Source: an uncultured Duganella sp.
GTDB lineage: Bacteria; Pseudomonadota; Gammaproteobacteria; Burkholderiales; Burkholderiaceae
Assembly (NCBI GenBank): GCA_946482635.1
Contig: CAMLSG010000060.1
Coordinates: 1-26,777 of the forward strand
DNA: 26,777 nucleotides
Reading direction: 5' to 3'
Shown in pieces: positions 15,688 through 24,154 of the stretch. The translations under genes were made by a program, and so were the position numbers. Within the stretch, counting starts at the first letter, position 1; each line of letters opens with the position of its first letter. Below the pieces are notes generated by a model that had not been told where the DNA came from, made no database searches, and was given only the letters and a program-made list of their open reading frames with translations.

Positions 15688-18600
15688 ATGCACATGCCTG
15701 CACCAAACCTGGAAAGCCCACGCACCAAAACGGTTCAGCGCATCGTCAAGATCCGGCGCGACTACAACACCTGGGTCGCCAATGAAACCATCGAAGACTA
15801 CGCGCTGCGCTTCACACCGCGCGCGTTTCGCAAATGGTCCATTTTTCGCGTCGCCAATACCGCCTTTGGTGCGATCGCCTTCCTGGTGCTGGAAGCGATC
15901 GGCGGCACGCTGGCCGTGCACTACGGCTTCATCAACGCCTTCTGGGCCATCCTGGCTGTCAGCCTGATCATCTTCCTGACCGGCCTGCCCATCAGCTATT
16001 ACGCGGCGCGCCACGGGGTGGACATGGACTTGCTGACCCGCGGCGCCGGCTTTGGCTATATCGGCTCCACCATTTCATCGTTCATCTACGCTTCCTTTAC
16101 CTTCATCCTGTTTGCGCTGGAAGCGGCCATCATGGCCTACGCGCTGGAACTGTATTTCGGCCTGCCCCTGTGGCTCGGCTACCTGGCCAGCGCCCTGGCG
16201 GTGGTCCCCCTGGTAACGCATGGGGTGACCCTGATCAGCCGCATCCAGATGGTGAGCCAGCCACTCTGGCTGCTGCTGATGGCGCTGCCCTTCGTCGCCA
16301 TCGCTTGCAAGCGCCCGGACCTTCCCGGCCAATTGCTCCAGTTCTCCGGCAGCGATCCGGCCAATGCGCATTTCAACACCCTGGCCTTTGGCGCCGCCAC
16401 CGCCGTTGGCGTGGCCCTGATCCCGCAGATCGGCGAACAGGTCGACTTCCTGCGCTTCATGCCGCCACCCGGTAAGCAGCGTTTGCGCTGGCACCTTGGC
16501 GTGCTGGCCGCGGGACCCGGCTGGACCGTCGTCGGCGCCCTGAAAATGCTGGCCGGCGCCCTGCTCGCACTGCTCGCGCTGCAAGGCGGCGCCAGCCTGG
16601 CGCAGGCGGTCAACCCGACCCACATGTACCTGGCCGGGTTCAGCCTGGTCGGCGCAGGCCCGGCCCTGGCCTTGCTGGCCACGGTGGTGTTCGTGGTGGT
16701 GTCGCAGATCAAGATCAATATGACGAATGCCTATGCCGGTTCGCTGGCCTGGTCGAATTTCTTCGCGCGCCTGACCCACAGCCATCCCGGGCGCGTGGTG
16801 TGGGCCTGCTTCAATGCCTTGATTGCCGTGCTGCTGATGGAACTGAACGTGTTCCAGGCGCTGGACCAGGTGCTCGGCCTGTTTTCCAATATCGCCATCG
16901 CCTGGATCGCCGCCGTGGTGGCCGACCTGGTCATCAACAAGCCGCTCGGGCTGAGCCCGGCCGGCATCGAATTCCGTCGCGCCTACCTGTACGATATCAA
17001 TCCGGTCGGCGTCGGCGCCATGCTGCTGGCCTCCCTGCTGTCGGTGGCGGCCTTCACCGGCCTGTTCGGCGCCACGGCCCAGGCCTTTTCAGCCTTCATC
17101 GCGCTCGCCACAGCCTTCGCCGCCGCGCCGGCCATTGCCTACCTCACCGGCGGCCGCTATTACCTTGCGCGCCAGGCCGCTGCGGCGCACAGCAATACCT
17201 GCAGCATTTGCGAGAAGGACTACGAAGCGGAAGACATGGCGCATTGCCCAGCCTACCAGGGGCCGATCTGCTCGCTCTGCTGCTGCCTCGACGCGCGCTG
17301 CGACGATGCATGCAAGCCGCACGCGCGCCTTGCCGTGCAATGGCAGGCAGCGATGCGCTGGCTGCTGCCCAGGTCGGCCTGGCCTTACCTGGTCAGCGGG
17401 CTGGGCTACTACCTGCTCCTCATGACCCTGACCCTGCTCTTCCTGGCTGGCTTGCTCGGACTGCTCTACCTGCATGAGGCAGCGGCCCTGGTGCAAGCCG
17501 GGCAGGCGCAGTTGCTGGCGCCACTGCGCCTGGCCTTCCTCAAGATCTTCGGCGCGCTGCTGCTGGTCAGCGCCATCGTGGCCTGGTGGCTGGTGCTGAA
17601 CCGCGAAGGGCGCCGCGTGGCGCAGGAAGAAGCGCAGCAGGCCCGCAAGCTGGCCGACCAGGCCAACCAGGCCAAGAGCCGCTACATCGCCGGCATCAGC
17701 CATGAGATCCGCACTCCCCTCAACAGCATCCTCGGCTATGCGCAACTGCTGCAGAACGACCCGGCCATGCCGCCGCACCGGCAGCAGGCCATCCGTGTCA
17801 TCCGCGGCAGCGGTGAGCACCTGCTGTCACTGATCGAAGGCACGCTCGACATCGCCCGCATCGAAGGGGGCCGGCTGAGCGTCGACCTGCGGCCGCTGGA
17901 TTTCGCCACCTTCGTCGCACAACTGGTGCAGATGTTCGAACAGCAGGCTGCCAGCAAGGGGCTGGCCTTCCGTTACGAGGTGCAGGGCAGCCTGCCGCCG
18001 GTGGTGCGCGCAGACCGCAAGCGGCTCGGCCAGATCCTGATCAATATCCTCGGCAACGCGGTCAAGTTCACCAGCCAGGGCAGTATTGCCTTCCGCCTGC
18101 GCTACCAGCGCGACATGGCGCACTTCGAAGTGGAAGACAGCGGCCCCGGCATCCTGGAGCACGAACTGGAACGCATCTTCGAGCCTTTCGCGCGCGGCAG
18201 CGCCGGCGATGCCGCCAACTGCGGCGGCACTGGTCTCGGCCTGCCGATCAGCAAACTGCTGACGGAGCTGATGGGCGGCGAACTGACGGTGCGCAGCACG
18301 CCGGGCGTGGGCAGTGCCTTCAGCGTACGCCTGCTGCTGCCGCGCCTGCACGCCGAGGCGCCGCAGCCCGATGCCGCCCCGCTCCAGCGCAGCGGCTACG
18401 CCGGAGCACGCCGCCGCATCCTGGTGGTCGACAATGACCGCAACGACCGCGAACTGCTGGCGGAAATACTGACCCCGCTCGGCTTCGTCGTCGGCCAGGC
18501 TGCCACTGGCCAGGAGTGCCTGCAATGTCACGCCGGCTTCGTCCCCGACCTGATCCTGATGGATTTGGCCATGCCCGGCATGGACGGCTGGGAGGCCAGC

Positions 18601-19035
18601 CACCTGCTGCGGACCGAACACGCTTGTACGGTGCCGATCGGCATCGTCTCGGCCAATGCCTATGACAAGGGCTTGCCCAACCCGGCCGGCATTGGCGCCG
18701 ACGATTTTTTCACCAAGCCGGTGCAACTGGCCGAACTGCTGGAATGGATCGGGCGCCGCTTGCAGCTCGAGTGGATCGCCCCGGAAACGGCAGCCGCCAG
18801 CGCCCCGCCGTCCGGCCAACCGCTGTTGCCCTCGCCCGCCCAGCTTGCTCCCTTGCGCGCCCAGGTCAGGGCCGGCTACATGCGCGGCATCAAGCAGCAG
18901 CTGGACGTCATCGCCGCGCTCGGCGAACCGTACCGGCATTTTGTCGACATCATGCGAGACCACACGCAGCGCTTCGAACTGGAAGCGATGGCGCGTTTGC
19001 TCGAACAGGGAGCATCCCATGCCACAAACGATTGA
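15688..19035 (+). CDS. NCS1-type permease / histidine kinase / receiver fusion (hybrid sensor kinase)
   Basis: A 1115-residue fusion. Residues about 30-495 are a polytopic NCS1-like permease (purine-cytosine permease superfamily) with roughly 12 hydrophobic helices and family-like segments RVANTAFGAIAFLVLEAIGG, DMDLLTRGAGFGYIGS and IPQIGEQVDFLRFMP. Residues 505-542 hold nine cysteines. Two more helices lie at about 565-596 and 612-637. The kinase core has H672 (SHEIRTPLN), N box ILINILGNAVKF (783-794), G1 EDSGPG (816-821), F FEPFAR (831-836) and G2 GGTGLGL (846-852). The receiver has acidic D915/D917, phosphoacceptor D959, S988 and K1010. A helical tail spans about 1053-1107. All phosphotransfer residues are intact. 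No clear Shine-Dalgarno precedes the ATG at 15688; a second ATG follows at 15694. Placed between urease and urea-transport genes, it probably senses urea or a precursor such as a purine or hydantoin-like compound (inference). Confidence 0.9.
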   Translation: MHMPAPNLESPRTKTVQRIVKIRRDYNTWVANETIEDYALRFTPRAFRKWSIFRVANTAFGAIAFLVLEAIGGTLAVHYGFINAFWAILAVSLIIFLTGLPISYYAARHGVDMDLLTRGAGFGYIGSTISSFIYASFTFILFALEAAIMAYALELYFGLPLWLGYLASALAVVPLVTHGVTLISRIQMVSQPLWLLLMALPFVAIACKRPDLPGQLLQFSGSDPANAHFNTLAFGAATAVGVALIPQIGEQVDFLRFMPPPGKQRLRWHLGVLAAGPGWTVVGALKMLAGALLALLALQGGASLAQAVNPTHMYLAGFSLVGAGPALALLATVVFVVVSQIKINMTNAYAGSLAWSNFFARLTHSHPGRVVWACFNALIAVLLMELNVFQALDQVLGLFSNIAIAWIAAVVADLVINKPLGLSPAGIEFRRAYLYDINPVGVGAMLLASLLSVAAFTGLFGATAQAFSAFIALATAFAAAPAIAYLTGGRYYLARQAAAAHSNTCSICEKDYEAEDMAHCPAYQGPICSLCCCLDARCDDACKPHARLAVQWQAAMRWLLPRSAWPYLVSGLGYYLLLMTLTLLFLAGLLGLLYLHEAAALVQAGQAQLLAPLRLAFLKIFGALLLVSAIVAWWLVLNREGRRVAQEEAQQARKLADQANQAKSRYIAGISHEIRTPLNSILGYAQLLQNDPAMPPHRQQAIRVIRGSGEHLLSLIEGTLDIARIEGGRLSVDLRPLDFATFVAQLVQMFEQQAASKGLAFRYEVQGSLPPVVRADRKRLGQILINILGNAVKFTSQGSIAFRLRYQRDMAHFEVEDSGPGILEHELERIFEPFARGSAGDAANCGGTGLGLPISKLLTELMGGELTVRSTPGVGSAFSVRLLLPRLHAEAPQPDAAPLQRSGYAGARRRILVVDNDRNDRELLAEILTPLGFVVGQAATGQECLQCHAGFVPDLILMDLAMPGMDGWEASHLLRTEHACTVPIGIVSANAYDKGLPNPAGIGADDFFTKPVQLAELLEWIGRRLQLEWIAPETAAASAPPSGQPLLPSPAQLAPLRAQVRAGYMRGIKQQLDVIAALGEPYRHFVDIMRDHTQRFELEAMARLLEQGASHATND

Positions 19036-19954
19036 GCGCCCACCAGGCCAACTGGTGCTGGTAGTTGACGATATGCCCGAAAACCTGGCCGTGCTGCACG
19101 ACGCGCTGGATGAATCGGGTTATTCCGTCGTAGTCGCCAACAATGGCGCCACCGCACTGGAACAGGCCAATGCATTGGTGCCCGATGTCGTGCTGCTGGA
19201 TGCCGTCATGCCCGGCATGGACGGCTTCGAAGTCTGCCGCCGCCTGAAAGCGGACCTGCAGACCCGCGCGATCCCGGTGATCTTCATGACGGGGCTGACG
19301 GAGAGCGAACATGTGGTGGCGGCATTCCAGGCTGGCGGCAGCGACTACGTCACCAAGCCGGTGCGCCAGAACGAGATGCTGGCGCGCATCCGCGCCCACA
19401 CGCAGAATGCACGCCTGGTGAGCCAGGCCCGCAGCGCCCTCGACGCCTTCGGCCACGCCGTGCTGGCGGTCGACCCGGAAGAACGCATCATCTGGCAAAC
19501 CCCGCTGGCGCGGCAATGGCTGGACATCTACTTCCCGGCCCAGGCGAAATCAACGCTGCCGCCGCAGGTATCGCCCTGGCTGCAACGCGCCGTGCGGGCA
19601 CGCTCCGCCGGCGAGGAAGCGGCCGCACTGGTCATCGCCCAAGGCACGCGGCGCCTGATCTTCACGCTTGGCGAGGCGGACGAAGCGGTCCAGTGGAGCG
19701 TGGTGCTGCGGGAGGAGGCGGACGACGCCCTGGTGCAGTCGCTGATGGCCAGGCACCGCCTGACCCAGCTCGAAGCCGAAGTGCTGCACTGGGTCAGCAA
19801 GGGAAAGACCAACCGCGACATTGGCGACATCCTCGGCACCAGTCCCCGTACCGTCAACAAGCACCTGGAGCATGTGTTTGCGAAGCTGGGCGTGGAGACG
19901 CGCACTGCCGCGGCCGCGCTGGCGGTATCGTCTAGACCGACAGGTGGCGGGTAA
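19019..19954 (+). CDS. LuxR-family response regulator (receiver, PAS-like middle, HTH)
   Basis: A 311-residue cytosolic transcription regulator. The receiver spans about residues 11-128 with acidic D17/D18, phosphoacceptor D61 (VVLLDAVMPGMDG), T91 and K113 (VTKP). A middle region at about 134-230 looks PAS-like (AFGHAVLAVDPEERIIWQT), unusual for NarL-type regulators. The LuxR/GerE helix-turn-helix occupies about 247-303 (LTQLEAEVLHWVSKGKTNRDI, RTVNKHLEHVFAKLGV). The ATG at 19019 overlaps the kinase gene by 17 bases and has GGGAG six bases upstream, so the pair is translationally coupled and almost certainly a cognate system. The 3' end overlaps urtE by 23 bases. Likely target is the porin-urtABCDE operon (inference). 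Confidence 0.9.
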   Translation: MPQTIERPPGQLVLVVDDMPENLAVLHDALDESGYSVVVANNGATALEQANALVPDVVLLDAVMPGMDGFEVCRRLKADLQTRAIPVIFMTGLTESEHVVAAFQAGGSDYVTKPVRQNEMLARIRAHTQNARLVSQARSALDAFGHAVLAVDPEERIIWQTPLARQWLDIYFPAQAKSTLPPQVSPWLQRAVRARSAGEEAAALVIAQGTRRLIFTLGEADEAVQWSVVLREEADDALVQSLMARHRLTQLEAEVLHWVSKGKTNRDIGDILGTSPRTVNKHLEHVFAKLGVETRTAAAALAVSSRPTGGG

Positions 19955-20633
19955 CGTCGTCGCTCGCCATCTGCGCCTGGCTGCCGGCCGCCACCACTTC
20001 GCCGCGCGACAGCACGACGAAATTGTCGGCCAGTGCGTGGGCGAAATCGAAGTACTGCTCGCACAGGAGGATGGCGATGTCGCCGCGCTGGCGCAGCAGC
20101 CGGATCACGCGTTCGATATCCTTGATGATGGACGGCTGGATGCCTTCAGTCGGTTCATCCAGGATCAGCACCTGCGGCCGTTGCAGCAGGGCGCGGGCGA
20201 TGGCCAGCTGCTGTTGCTGGCCGCCGGACAGGTCCCCGCCCCGCCGCTGCAGCATTTCCTTCAGCACGGGAAACAGCTCGAAGACTTGACCGCTGATGTT
20301 CGCAGCCTCGCGCCGCGGCAGCGTGGCCATTCCCATGCGCAGGTTCTCCTCCACCGTCAGGCGTGCAAAGATTTCCCGGCCTTGCGGCACATAGGCAATG
20401 CCTGCCGCCGCGCGCGCATAGGGCGGCAGGCGGGTGATGTCGCGCCCGGCGAGTTGCACGGTGCCGCCTGCCACCGGCAGCACGCCCATCAGGCATTTCA
20501 GCAGCGTGGTCTTGCCCACGCCATTCCGGCCCAGCAGGGCCAGGCACTCCCCGCGCGCCACCTGCAGCGAGACGCCGCGCAAGGTATGGGAAGAGCCGTA
20601 ATACTGGTTCAGGTTTTCGGCTTGCAGCATCAT
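19932..20633 (-). CDS. urtE: Urea ABC transporter ATP-binding subunit UrtE
   Basis: One of two ATPases of the urea importer (HAAT/LivF-like). The 233-residue protein has Walker A GRNGVGKTT, signature LSGGQQQQLAIARAL, Walker B VLILDEPTEGIQP and switch histidine-region substitute LLCEQYFDFA; the sequence EGIQPSIIKDIERVIRLL is typical of UrtE. Two tandem ATGs (20633 and 20630) are possible; the second has better spacing from AGGA. Four bases separate it from urtD. Confidence 0.95.
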   Translation of the reverse strand: MMLQAENLNQYYGSSHTLRGVSLQVARGECLALLGRNGVGKTTLLKCLMGVLPVAGGTVQLAGRDITRLPPYARAAAGIAYVPQGREIFARLTVEENLRMGMATLPRREAANISGQVFELFPVLKEMLQRRGGDLSGGQQQQLAIARALLQRPQVLILDEPTEGIQPSIIKDIERVIRLLRQRGDIAILLCEQYFDFAHALADNFVVLSRGEVVAAGSQAQMASDDVTRHLSV

Positions 20634-20637
20634 CGTC

Positions 20638-21417
20638 CTAACGTCCCAGGTAGACTTCTATCACCCGTTCATCGGTCTGCACTTCGTCCATGCGCCCCTG
20701 CGCCAGCACCGCGCCTTCGTGCAGCACCGTCACCTTGCCGCCCTGCGCGATCTCGGCCACGAAGCCCATATCGTGCTCCACCACCACAATGGAATGCTTG
20801 CCGCGCAATTCATCCAGCAACTCCGCGGTGCGCGCCGTTTCGGCATCGGACATGCCGGCCACCGGCTCGTCGAGCAGGATCAATTGGGGATCCTGGATCA
20901 GCAGCATGCCGATTTCCAGCCATTGCTTCTGGCCGTGCGAGAGCAGCCCGGCCTGGCGCTGCGCCTGCCCTTCCAGGCGGACCTGGCGCAGGATGGCGTC
21001 GATTTTGTCGCGCTGTTCGCCGCCCAGGCGCGCGAACAGCGTGGGCCGCACACGCTTGTCCATCTTCATGGCCAGCTCCAGGTTCTCGAATACCGTGTGC
21101 GATTCGAAGACCGTAGGCCGCTGGAATTTGCGGCCGATGCCGGCTTGCGCGATCTGGTATTCCGTCAGCGCCGACAAATCGAGGCGCTGGCCGAACCATG
21201 CGCTGCCGGAGCTTGGGCGCGTCTTGCCGGTGATGACATCCATCATCGTGGTCTTGCCGGCGCCATTGGGGCCGATAATGCAGCGTAATTCGCCCACCGA
21301 GATATCGAGACTGAGCTTGTTCAGGGCGCGAAAACCGTCGAATTCGACCGTCACGTCCTCCAGGTAGAGGATGGCGCCATGGCTGGTGTCCAGCCGATTG
21401 TCTTGCGCGACCTTCAT
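20638..21417 (-). CDS. urtD: Urea ABC transporter ATP-binding subunit UrtD
   Basis: Second ATPase of the urea importer (LivG-like), 259 residues. Walker A GPNGAGKTT, the family segment IGRKFQRPTVFESHTVFENLELAM, signature LLSHGQKQWLEIGM, Walker B LILLDEPVAGM and VVVEHDMGFV are all present. The ATG at 21417 overlaps the urtC stop (ATGA) behind a GGAGG; the open frame upstream is the shadow of urtC. Confidence 0.95.
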   Translation of the reverse strand: MKVAQDNRLDTSHGAILYLEDVTVEFDGFRALNKLSLDISVGELRCIIGPNGAGKTTMMDVITGKTRPSSGSAWFGQRLDLSALTEYQIAQAGIGRKFQRPTVFESHTVFENLELAMKMDKRVRPTLFARLGGEQRDKIDAILRQVRLEGQAQRQAGLLSHGQKQWLEIGMLLIQDPQLILLDEPVAGMSDAETARTAELLDELRGKHSIVVVEHDMGFVAEIAQGGKVTVLHEGAVLAQGRMDEVQTDERVIEVYLGR

Positions 21418-22526
21418 GCCACCTCCTCCAGTTCCTGCCTGGGCGCCGGTGCAGCGCGTCGGGGGCGCCGCGGCAGGCGCAGTCCCAGCAGGCCTTTCTG
21501 CATCAGCAGCGTCACCAGGATGAACAGCAGCCCGAGGGCAAACAGCCACAGGTCCGGGAAGGCAGCGGTGAACCAGCTTTTCAGGCCATTCACGGTGAAA
21601 GCGCCGAGGATCGCGCCCAGCAAAGTGCCGCGTCCCCCGACCGCCACCCAGACCACCATTTCGATCGAGTTGGCCGGCGACATTTCCGACGGATTGATGA
21701 TGCCCACTTGCGGTACGTACAGCGCGCCAGCAATCGCGCACAGGACTGCCGACAGGGTCCAGACAAACAGCTTGAACCACAGCGGGTTATAGCCGATGAA
21801 CATCAGGCGCGCTTCCGAATCGCGTACGGCCTGCAGCACACGGCCAAGGCGCGAGGCCACGATCCAGCGGCAAAGCAGCAGGGCGCCCACCAGGCACCCC
21901 AGTGTCGCCAGGTAGAGCACTGCCTTGGTGGCTGGCGCCGTGATGCTGTAGCCGAGGATGCGTTTGAAATCGGTGAAACCGTTGTTGCCGCCGAAGCCGG
22001 TATCGTTGCGGAAGAACAGCAGCATGAAGGCATACGTCAGGGCTTGCGTGATGATGGAAAAATACACGCCCTTGATGCGCGAACGGAAAGCGAAGTAGCC
22101 GAACACGAAGGCCAGCGCGCCCGGCACCAGGACCACCAGCGCCAGGCAGTACCAGAAGCTGTCCGTCATGGCCCAGTACCAGGGGAGCTCCTTCCAGTCG
22201 AGGAAGACCATGAAGTCGGGCAGAGCGCTCTGGTACACGCCGTCGCGCCCGATGGCGCGCATCAGGTACATGCCATGGGCATAGCCGCCCAAGGCAAAGA
22301 ACAGGCCATGGCCCAGCGACAGGATGCCGGTGTAGCCCCACACCAGGTCGAGCGCCAGCGCCGCCATGGCATAGCACATGAATTTGCCGGCCAGCCCGAC
22401 CAGGTAATCCGGCACATGCAGCGCATGTTCAGGCGCGAAGGCGAGGTTGCATGCCGGCAGCAAGGCTGCCAGCACCACCAGGCACGCGAGAGCGCACCAG
22501 GCGCGGCGCGAAAACAGCTTGTTCAT
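21414..22526 (-). CDS. urtC: Urea ABC transporter permease subunit UrtC
   Basis: LivM-like inner-membrane permease of the urea importer, 370 residues with about nine to ten hydrophobic helices. Family sequence includes LDLVWGYTGILSLGHGLFFALGGYAHGMYLMR, NDTGFGGNNGFTDFK and VVWVAVGGRGTLLGAILGAF. AGGAG lies six bases before the ATG, and the start overlaps the urtB stop as ATGA. It also overlaps urtD by four bases, so urtB-C-D are tightly coupled. Confidence 0.96.
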   Translation of the reverse strand: MNKLFSRRAWCALACLVVLAALLPACNLAFAPEHALHVPDYLVGLAGKFMCYAMAALALDLVWGYTGILSLGHGLFFALGGYAHGMYLMRAIGRDGVYQSALPDFMVFLDWKELPWYWAMTDSFWYCLALVVLVPGALAFVFGYFAFRSRIKGVYFSIITQALTYAFMLLFFRNDTGFGGNNGFTDFKRILGYSITAPATKAVLYLATLGCLVGALLLCRWIVASRLGRVLQAVRDSEARLMFIGYNPLWFKLFVWTLSAVLCAIAGALYVPQVGIINPSEMSPANSIEMVVWVAVGGRGTLLGAILGAFTVNGLKSWFTAAFPDLWLFALGLLFILVTLLMQKGLLGLRLPRRPRRAAPAPRQELEEVA

Positions 22527-24094
22527 TCAACGCTCCTGCCTTTGACAGCGAACAGCCCTTGCGGCCGGCGCTGGATGAAGATGATGATGAAGGCCAGGAT
22601 GGCAATCTTGGCCAGCACGGCGCCGGCCACCGGCTCCAGTAATTTGTTGGCTTCACCAAGCCCCAAGGCGGCAATCACGGTGCCGGCCAACTGGCCGACG
22701 CCGCCCAGCACCACCACCATGAACGAATCGATGATGTAGGACTGCCCCAGGTCCGGCCCCACATTTCCCAGCTGCGACAGGGCCACGCCCCCCAGCCCGG
22801 CAATGCCGGAGCCCAGCCCGAAAGTCAGCATGTCGATGCGGCCGGTCGGCACGCCAACGCAGCCCGCCATGCGCCGGTTCTGCATGACGGCACGCACGAA
22901 CAGGCCCAGGCGGGTGCCATTCAGCAGCAGCCAGACGCCGGCCGTCACCAGCACGGCAAACACGATGATCGCGATGCGGTTGTAAGGCAGCACGAGCGAT
23001 CCGAGTACCGTCACGCCACCCGACATCCAGGCCGGATTGGCCACTTCCACGTTCTGCGCGCCGAACAGGGTGCGCACGGCCTGCATCAGCACAAGGCTGA
23101 TGCCCCAGGTCGCCAGCAAGGTCTCCAGCGGGCGGCCGTACAGCCAGCGGATCACCGTGCGTTCCAGCGCCATGCCCACCAGCGCCGCCACGGCGAATGC
23201 TGCAGGCAGCGCCGCCAGCAGGTACAGCTCGACCGCCTGCGGCAAGTAGTGGCGGAACAGCGATTGCACCAGGTAAGTGGTATAGGCGCCGATCATCAGC
23301 AGTTCGCCGTGCGCCATATTGATGATGCCCATCAGGCCGAAGGTAATGGCCAGGCCCAGCGCCGCCAGCAGCAGTACGCTGGCCAGCGACACGCCATAAA
23401 ACAGGTTGCCGACCAGCTCAGTGCGCGCTTGCCTGGCGTCGATCGCCTTCACGGCGTCGGTTAGCGCCAGGCGAACGGCGGCATCGGATTCGGCGGATGG
23501 CTGCTCCAGCCTGGCCTGCAGCGGCGCGCGCTGCGCGCTGCCGCCCAGTTCACCCAACTGGCGCGCGGCTGCGGCACGTTCGCCAGCCTGCGGCGCCTGC
23601 AAGCTGGCCAGGGCCAGCAACAGTTGCAGCGCCGATCGCACTTGCCCATCCTGCTCGCCCTGCAGTGCGCGCTGCACCAGCGCCACCTGGGCGGGGTCCA
23701 ATTCCTGGCCCAGCAAGGCACGCGCGGCCGCCAGGCGCTGTGCCGTCCCGGGCGCCAGCAGATCCATGCCGGACAGGGCCGTCTCGATGGCCGCGCGCAG
23801 GCGGTTATTGACGACAATGACCGACGCACCTTCTGGCGCTGGCGCCGACGGCGCAAGGCTGGCCACCCGCCCATCGGGCAAGAGGTACAAGACATCGTCC
23901 TTCAAAGCACGCAGTACGTCCGCAGCCTCCGGCGTGCCGAGCGCGCCGATGGCAGCGACTGCCGCCACCCGCGCGTCGGGATCGTCGCCAGCCAGCGGCT
24001 GCAGCATGGCCGGCGCAATGGCCGCCGGCGCGGCCCCGGCAAGCAGGCAAAGCGCAATGCCAGCCAGCAGCCGGCGCACAGCGGAATACATCAT
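22523..24094 (-). CDS. urtB: Urea ABC transporter permease subunit UrtB with N-terminal helical-repeat extension
   Basis: LivH-like permease of the urea importer, 523 residues. A signal-peptide-like opening (MMYSAVRRLLAGIALCLLAGAAPAA) is followed by about 200 residues of alanine/leucine-rich helices with HEAT-like repeats (for example DARVAAVAAIGALGTPEAADV), predicted periplasmic. The membrane permease domain starts near LVGNLFYGVSLASVLLLAALGLA and includes FGLMGIINMAHGELLMIGAYTTY. I chose the ATG at 24094 because GGAG lies eight bases upstream and the signal peptide starts there; a GTG at 24151 is also open but would bury it. The long form is known among proteobacterial UrtB proteins. Confidence 0.93.
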   Translation of the reverse strand: MMYSAVRRLLAGIALCLLAGAAPAAIAPAMLQPLAGDDPDARVAAVAAIGALGTPEAADVLRALKDDVLYLLPDGRVASLAPSAPAPEGASVIVVNNRLRAAIETALSGMDLLAPGTAQRLAAARALLGQELDPAQVALVQRALQGEQDGQVRSALQLLLALASLQAPQAGERAAAARQLGELGGSAQRAPLQARLEQPSAESDAAVRLALTDAVKAIDARQARTELVGNLFYGVSLASVLLLAALGLAITFGLMGIINMAHGELLMIGAYTTYLVQSLFRHYLPQAVELYLLAALPAAFAVAALVGMALERTVIRWLYGRPLETLLATWGISLVLMQAVRTLFGAQNVEVANPAWMSGGVTVLGSLVLPYNRIAIIVFAVLVTAGVWLLLNGTRLGLFVRAVMQNRRMAGCVGVPTGRIDMLTFGLGSGIAGLGGVALSQLGNVGPDLGQSYIIDSFMVVVLGGVGQLAGTVIAALGLGEANKLLEPVAGAVLAKIAILAFIIIFIQRRPQGLFAVKGRSVE

Positions 24095-24114
24095 GGGGAA
24101 GTCTCCAGTAATCA

Positions 24115-24127
24115 AGTCCGGCGGACT
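24115..24127 (-). other. Short inverted repeat between urtA and urtB
   Basis: AGTCCG-G-CGGACT in the 60-base urtA-urtB gap, next to the palindrome CTGCGCGCAG. There is no T-run, so it is not an intrinsic terminator. A hairpin here could stabilise the urtA 3' end and raise binding-protein levels over the permeases, as in many ABC operons (inference). Confidence 0.3.
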
Positions 24128-24154
24128 GCGCGCAGCAGCCGCTGGCATCACGGC

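Noticed and set aside
24092..24151. Longer urtB start at a GTG (24151)
   Set aside because: It would place 19 residues before the signal peptide and lacks a well-spaced Shine-Dalgarno; the ATG at 24094 has both.
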